Source: Acholeplasmataceae bacterium (GTDB lineage: Bacteria > Bacillota_I > Bacilli_A > Acholeplasmatales > Acholeplasmataceae). Taken from it: DNA of 64,000 nucleotides. The DNA lies in assembly GCA_021736335.1 (NCBI GenBank), contig JAIPGC010000003.1, positions 1 to 64,000 of the forward strand, given 5' to 3'. The notes under the pieces are model-generated. The model was not told the DNA's origin. It saw nothing but the letters and a program-made list of their open reading frames with translations, and made no database searches. A program made the translations under genes and the position numbers. Positions 59,649-64,000 of the stretch are shown here, one piece after another (position 1 is the first letter of the stretch; each line of letters starts with the position of its first letter).

Positions 59649-61568
59649 TTATTGATTAACTGCATTAAATGCAATTCCGTTTCCTTCATAATATCTTGAA
59701 AATAATTCATAAAATTGAAGTCTCAACACTTGAATACTAACAATCAAACCCTCTAATCCCATGACAAATAAGTTGCCAATAATCAGGACTAACCATCCAG
59801 AATTACCAACCATTTCCATGAGCGTCATGACGACGAACATTAATCCTGCATGAACCAATATAAATCCGCCAACACGTAAGAAAGACATTGTATTTGTTGC
59901 ATAGGATAAGACAATTTCAAATAATTCAAAGAATCCTTCAGCAAAAAATCCACCAAAACCATTTGGAAACATTTTCTCTTTGTGATATAAACGTTCTAAA
60001 GGTTCCTTGAGGAATATGAGAATCACTGGTATTCCCACAAATCCTATAATTGTAAATATATTGAATATTGATGTGCCCAATCCTAACTGAAGTGCTGCAC
60101 CAACTAAAATGAAACCATAAAGAATCAATCCTGCAACCCCATTATGTGATGCAAATAGTTCCACATAGTGTTTTTTCTTCAGTAATGTGATCATGTTGAG
60201 TAACATAGCTATCACAATGAATAATGCACCAAGAGCAATAGCTACAATCAAAATTGTCATTGTAAATTCAGAATCCATCACATGAATGGGTTTTCCAGCT
60301 AAGCCAAGAACTTGGGTATAAACTGGTGTCAAGAATTCTTCCATTCCAAAGAATGAACCATATAAGAATCCAAAGATAGCAGACGAGATACCTACTCTTA
60401 TTCCAATTGCTCCCAATTGCATCTTTTTATACTTCAGCAAAAGAAATCCAAATAGAATCAAAAGTAAACCTTGCCCTAAATCACCAAACATCATTCCAAA
60501 TAGTAAAGCATAGGTGATAGCAACAAATGGTGTTGGATCTATTTCTCCATATGATGGCAGTCCATACATTTCAACAAACATCGAAAATGGTTTGCTGAAC
60601 CAACCGTTTTTAAGTTTTGTTGGTGGTTGAAAGCGACGATCACTATATGCATCATTGACTTCAATTTCAACATCTTCGATATTTTCAAATGCCTTTTTGA
60701 ATTCTTCAACATCCTCTTCTTGAACAAACCCTGAGATGCTTAATTTGTCGCCTAAACCTACTACATATTTCTTAGCTTCATAGATTCGATTGAGGAATAA
60801 CAATTCTCCTTTGATATGAGAAAGCTTTGGATTACATTCGACAATCATGCTTTTGATATCCGCTTGATATGATTCAATCATTTTCTGTGTGTTTTCTATT
60901 TCTGCATTGAGAGCTCCTACTGCATCTTTTGGAGTTCCATGGACAAAGTCTGGTATAAAAATACGTTCAAAGAACAGTGATGAGAATATGTTATCAACCT
61001 CACGCTTGTATTCGTCAGTTGTGAAATACATGCACCAGCTATTATTGTTGTCATGATTAAATGATTTAAAAACAAATGGTTTATTCTGAAAGAATCTGAG
61101 TTTCTCAACACTATCATTAGGTAATCTACCAAATCTTATGTTAATGTACTCACATGCAAATAAATCATCCAAAGCAATATCTAAATTCTCAATATTTTGA
61201 ACTTGAATTAAAGCATCTTTGTATTTATAATTATGTTCTTCAAGTTTTTTGATTAGCTCAATTTCAGAAGATAACTTTTCTTTTAATTCATTAAGAAAAT
61301 CATAGATTTCATTAAATGTATATTCTTCTTCACGTGTTTCAATATTAGGCAGTTTAATTTCATATTTAGTTTCGATTTCTTCAAGTTCAGCCAAAAGTGG
61401 CTGACAAGGATTGTCAGCAACAAAAGACGTCAGTCCACGAACTTTTTCAACAATTTCTCTAGCTTGGACAGGATGAAATCCCTTGAGATCGATAAAGTTG
61501 TATAGAACAGCATTTAGACTGCTTGCACTGGCTGTTAAATCAATAAATTTTACTTTTGCTATACTCAT
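59649..61568 (-). CDS. ntpI: V/A-type ATPase subunit I
   Basis: ITYALLFGMMFGDLGQGLLLIL; EGFFELFEIVLSYATNTMSFLRVGGFILVHAGLM. Confidence 0.95.
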   Translation of the reverse strand: MSIAKVKFIDLTASASSLNAVLYNFIDLKGFHPVQAREIVEKVRGLTSFVADNPCQPLLAELEEIETKYEIKLPNIETREEEYTFNEIYDFLNELKEKLSSEIELIKKLEEHNYKYKDALIQVQNIENLDIALDDLFACEYINIRFGRLPNDSVEKLRFFQNKPFVFKSFNHDNNNSWCMYFTTDEYKREVDNIFSSLFFERIFIPDFVHGTPKDAVGALNAEIENTQKMIESYQADIKSMIVECNPKLSHIKGELLFLNRIYEAKKYVVGLGDKLSISGFVQEEDVEEFKKAFENIEDVEIEVNDAYSDRRFQPPTKLKNGWFSKPFSMFVEMYGLPSYGEIDPTPFVAITYALLFGMMFGDLGQGLLLILFGFLLLKYKKMQLGAIGIRVGISSAIFGFLYGSFFGMEEFLTPVYTQVLGLAGKPIHVMDSEFTMTILIVAIALGALFIVIAMLLNMITLLKKKHYVELFASHNGVAGLILYGFILVGAALQLGLGTSIFNIFTIIGFVGIPVILIFLKEPLERLYHKEKMFPNGFGGFFAEGFFELFEIVLSYATNTMSFLRVGGFILVHAGLMFVVMTLMEMVGNSGWLVLIIGNLFVMGLEGLIVSIQVLRLQFYELFSRYYEGNGIAFNAVNQ

Positions 61569-61577
61569 GATTTCCTC

Positions 61578-62615
61578 CTAGTAAATTAACATCTGCTTAA
61601 TTTCGTTTTCATTAATCTGATATCTAATGCCTTCTATGATATTTGTCAAGTTTTCTACTTCAAAACTACTTAATGTTACAAAAGCTAAATATATCTTAGG
61701 AACATTCGTTGAAAAATACATAAATTTTTTAGCAAGATCATAACGAATATGACCTGCGTAGTATTCGACATAAACATAATCTTTATCACTTGTAAATCTT
61801 GAAAATTCTGATTGTGATAAATATTTTAAAATAGCATCCGGATTTTGAAGATTGATAATTTCATCAATCTTTTTTTCATTAATTCGAGTATTCTTTTTGA
61901 TTAAGATACTTTTTATGGTTGCTGGATCAGCCTGATAAAATTTCTTTAATCGATATATCTTTATGATGTTTGATAGTTCAATTCGTGTTTGAAATATACT
62001 TTTTAAATCTTTTAATACAGACCCTTTATAGTGTTTTTCAACACGACGAAAAGCCTCATCATAATAATAATCTTCAAGTGCAAATTCAATATCCAAATAG
62101 CGTATATTTTCTTTGTTTCTTGTGTCAAATGGTTTTAGAATCATATAATAAGGTGTTTTTTGCAAAGATTCAATCAATTCAGAAAAATTCGTTGCTTTTA
62201 AAACCAAAGCTAGATCAATAGAGGTATGAATGTCAAAGAAATAAGGTACTTTCCCTTTGTTTTCATCAAATTTCTCTGATATCATCGCTCTTATTGCTGA
62301 TAATATGACTTCATTTTCCTGTCTCACAATATCAAGCTCATAAAACTCTAAATCCTTTGTATTAACTTGTTTGATGAGTCTAATGATTTGGTTGAAAGCA
62401 TTTTTTTGAATTAATCCCTCCAGATTGCCTCGATGTATAGAACTTTCTTGGACATCCTTTAGGATTTCTCGATAATTCTCATGCTTTTTAAGAAATCCTA
62501 CAAAATCTGATAATGACCTAAATTTAGCCATCTTCTCATATTCTTCGGGTTTGATGAAGTTTCCATAGATTGATTTGGCTTTTGCACTGATTGCATTATT
62601 TGCCCAAGAACTCAT
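61578..62615 (-). CDS. ntpC: V/A-type ATPase subunit C (AC39 family)
   Basis: NNAISAKAKSIYGNFIKPEEYEKMAKFRSLSDFVGFLKKHENY; ELSNIIKIYRLKKFY. Confidence 0.9.
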   Translation of the reverse strand: MSSWANNAISAKAKSIYGNFIKPEEYEKMAKFRSLSDFVGFLKKHENYREILKDVQESSIHRGNLEGLIQKNAFNQIIRLIKQVNTKDLEFYELDIVRQENEVILSAIRAMISEKFDENKGKVPYFFDIHTSIDLALVLKATNFSELIESLQKTPYYMILKPFDTRNKENIRYLDIEFALEDYYYDEAFRRVEKHYKGSVLKDLKSIFQTRIELSNIIKIYRLKKFYQADPATIKSILIKKNTRINEKKIDEIINLQNPDAILKYLSQSEFSRFTSDKDYVYVEYYAGHIRYDLAKKFMYFSTNVPKIYLAFVTLSSFEVENLTNIIEGIRYQINENEIKQMLIY

Positions 62616-62752
62616 ATATTTGTCTCCTTCACCGATATCTTAACCTAATACATATCAATCTTTAATTTGATTATTATCAATAATCATATCAATAAAACGT
62701 AATTTTTAACAGTAAAATGATGAACGGATGTCCATCATATGGTTTATAGTGG

Positions 62753-63064
62753 CTATTTCACACACACCTTATAGATTTGTTCAATCCAAAGATCTTTGTT
62801 ATCCTCATACTGTTTCTGGATACTCTTAAGTGTTTCTTTATATGTCAGTAATTCATTCTTTTTCTTCTCTTGAATCTCAGCTTCATATTTTTCTTGAGTC
62901 AATTTAAGTGTTTCTTCAATTTCAGCAAGAAATTTTTGATGCAACTTTTCCGATTCTTTTTTTATCGTTTCATCCAAATGCTCTTTTTCTTTAGCGAGCT
63001 TACTCACTTCTTCTCGAGCTTTCTTGTCTAAATTGATAGTATCTTTGATAATGTTATGATGCAT
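62753..63064 (-). CDS. Coiled-coil protein, probable V-ATPase peripheral stalk subunit (G/H type)
   Basis: Charged helix DKKAREEVSKLAKEKEHLDETIKKESEKLHQKFLAEIEETLKLTQEKYEAEIQEKKK, first of the V-ATPase genes; start MHHNII likely. Confidence 0.65.
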   Translation of the reverse strand: MHHNIIKDTINLDKKAREEVSKLAKEKEHLDETIKKESEKLHQKFLAEIEETLKLTQEKYEAEIQEKKKNELLTYKETLKSIQKQYEDNKDLWIEQIYKVCVK

Positions 63065-63095
63065 AATCTCACCTACATTTCTATTGTTTAAAACC

Positions 63096-64000
63096 TTAAT
63101 AAGCTCTAGCAAACCAAACAGTTTGTGTTGCTTTTTGATGAGTTACTGGGCATGTTTCAGTAATGAATGTTTGATCAAAAGGAATAACTCTTGCAGTAGC
63201 AGTTGTATCTTTTTTAATTTGTATCTCTGCATCTTCTCCTGAAATACTCATTGCCACATATCCACCTTTTTTGATGTATGCTTTGAATTCATCATAGGTT
63301 TTTGCTTGGTATGTATTTGCTTCTACATGTTTGACCGCACGATCATACATTGCATCATGCATATTTCTTAATATCACAGGTAAAGATTCTAAAACTTCAT
63401 TCATATTCATGACATGCTTTGTTCTATCGTGACGAGTAACTAGTGTCACTTCATTTTTCTCTAAATCTCTTGGTCCAATTTCGATACGAATTGGAACACC
63501 TTTCATTTCATACTCAGAGAATTTCCAACCAGCAGATTTATTTGAGTCATCAACAGATACACGATATCCTGCTTTTTTTAGTGCATCAAATAATGTGGTT
63601 GTTGCTTGTTGAACGATTTCTTTTTGAGATTGAATAGGAATGATAACGACTTGAGTTGGTGCTACATAAGGTGGCAACACTAAACCTTCATCATCTCCAT
63701 GAACCATGATGACTGCACCTAGTAATCTTGTTGATACACCCCATGAAGTTTGATAAGCAAATTGCTGTTGATTATTTTCATCTGTAAATTTAATATCAAA
63801 TGCTTTAGCAAATTCTTGTCCAAAGTAATGTGTAGTTCCAGATTGTAGTGCTTGACCATCATGCATCAATGCTTCAATACTATAGGTTTCAACTGCACCA
63901 GCAAATTTTTCTTTTTCTGTTTTTTTACCAGTGACAAAAGGAATCGCAAGAAGTTCTTTTCCTACCATCTTATAGATTTCAAGGATATCTAATGTTTCTT
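63096..64000 (-). CDS. proS: Prolyl-tRNA synthetase (archaeal/eukaryotic-type), partial at right edge
   Basis: TSWGVSTRLLGAVIMVHGDDEGLVLPPYVAPTQVVIIPIQ; C-terminal ...VWFARAY. Reading frame is open through position 64000. Confidence 0.93.
   Translation of the reverse strand, partial: ETLDILEIYKMVGKELLAIPFVTGKKTEKEKFAGAVETYSIEALMHDGQALQSGTTHYFGQEFAKAFDIKFTDENNQQQFAYQTSWGVSTRLLGAVIMVHGDDEGLVLPPYVAPTQVVIIPIQSQKEIVQQATTTLFDALKKAGYRVSVDDSNKSAGWKFSEYEMKGVPIRIEIGPRDLEKNEVTLVTRHDRTKHVMNMNEVLESLPVILRNMHDAMYDRAVKHVEANTYQAKTYDEFKAYIKKGGYVAMSISGEDAEIQIKKDTTATARVIPFDQTFITETCPVTHQKATQTVWFARAY

Noticed and set aside
62640-62752. AT-rich inverted repeat GATTATTATCAATAATC between two V-ATPase genes as a regulatory site
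   Set aside because: Short and AT-only; likely chance in this composition, though it lies in the only long gap in the operon.

Overview
This is a low-GC, gene-dense chromosomal window that looks like a Mollicutes/Acholeplasma-type Firmicutes relative. The taxon is an inference. A standard genetic code is supported by an intact prfB and by UGA stop codons, for example at 37994-37996. Most of the window is housekeeping: rimP-nusA-ylxR-ylxQ-infB-rbfA, priA-fmt-pgpA-like, secA-prfB-yitT-S41 peptidase-recX, gmk-rpoZ, uvrC, rnj, metK behind a SAM-I-like riboswitch, an EF-G-like GTPase, hpf, and a V/A-type ATPase operon next to an archaeal/eukaryotic-type proS that runs off the right edge. The left edge cuts an ABC-2 exporter operon. 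Accessory or unusual content: (i) a Wadjet/MksBEF-like JetA-JetB-JetC operon that ends in a strong terminator with no JetD nuclease gene beside it; (ii) an XRE-regulator/small membrane protein pair in intergenic DNA carrying helically phased short repeats (CGCACCC and TCGTGTA); (iii) a zinc-uptake operon with two near-perfect Fur/Zur-type operators straddling its promoter; (iv) a membrane protein that appears to be a degenerate HD-GYP domain; (v) a HAD phosphatase split by an apparent 1-nt frameshift; (vi) a VTC-domain/DUF4956 pair. Three tRNA genes (Ser, Arg, Pro) were read directly. No CRISPR array, prophage or intact transposase gene was seen.
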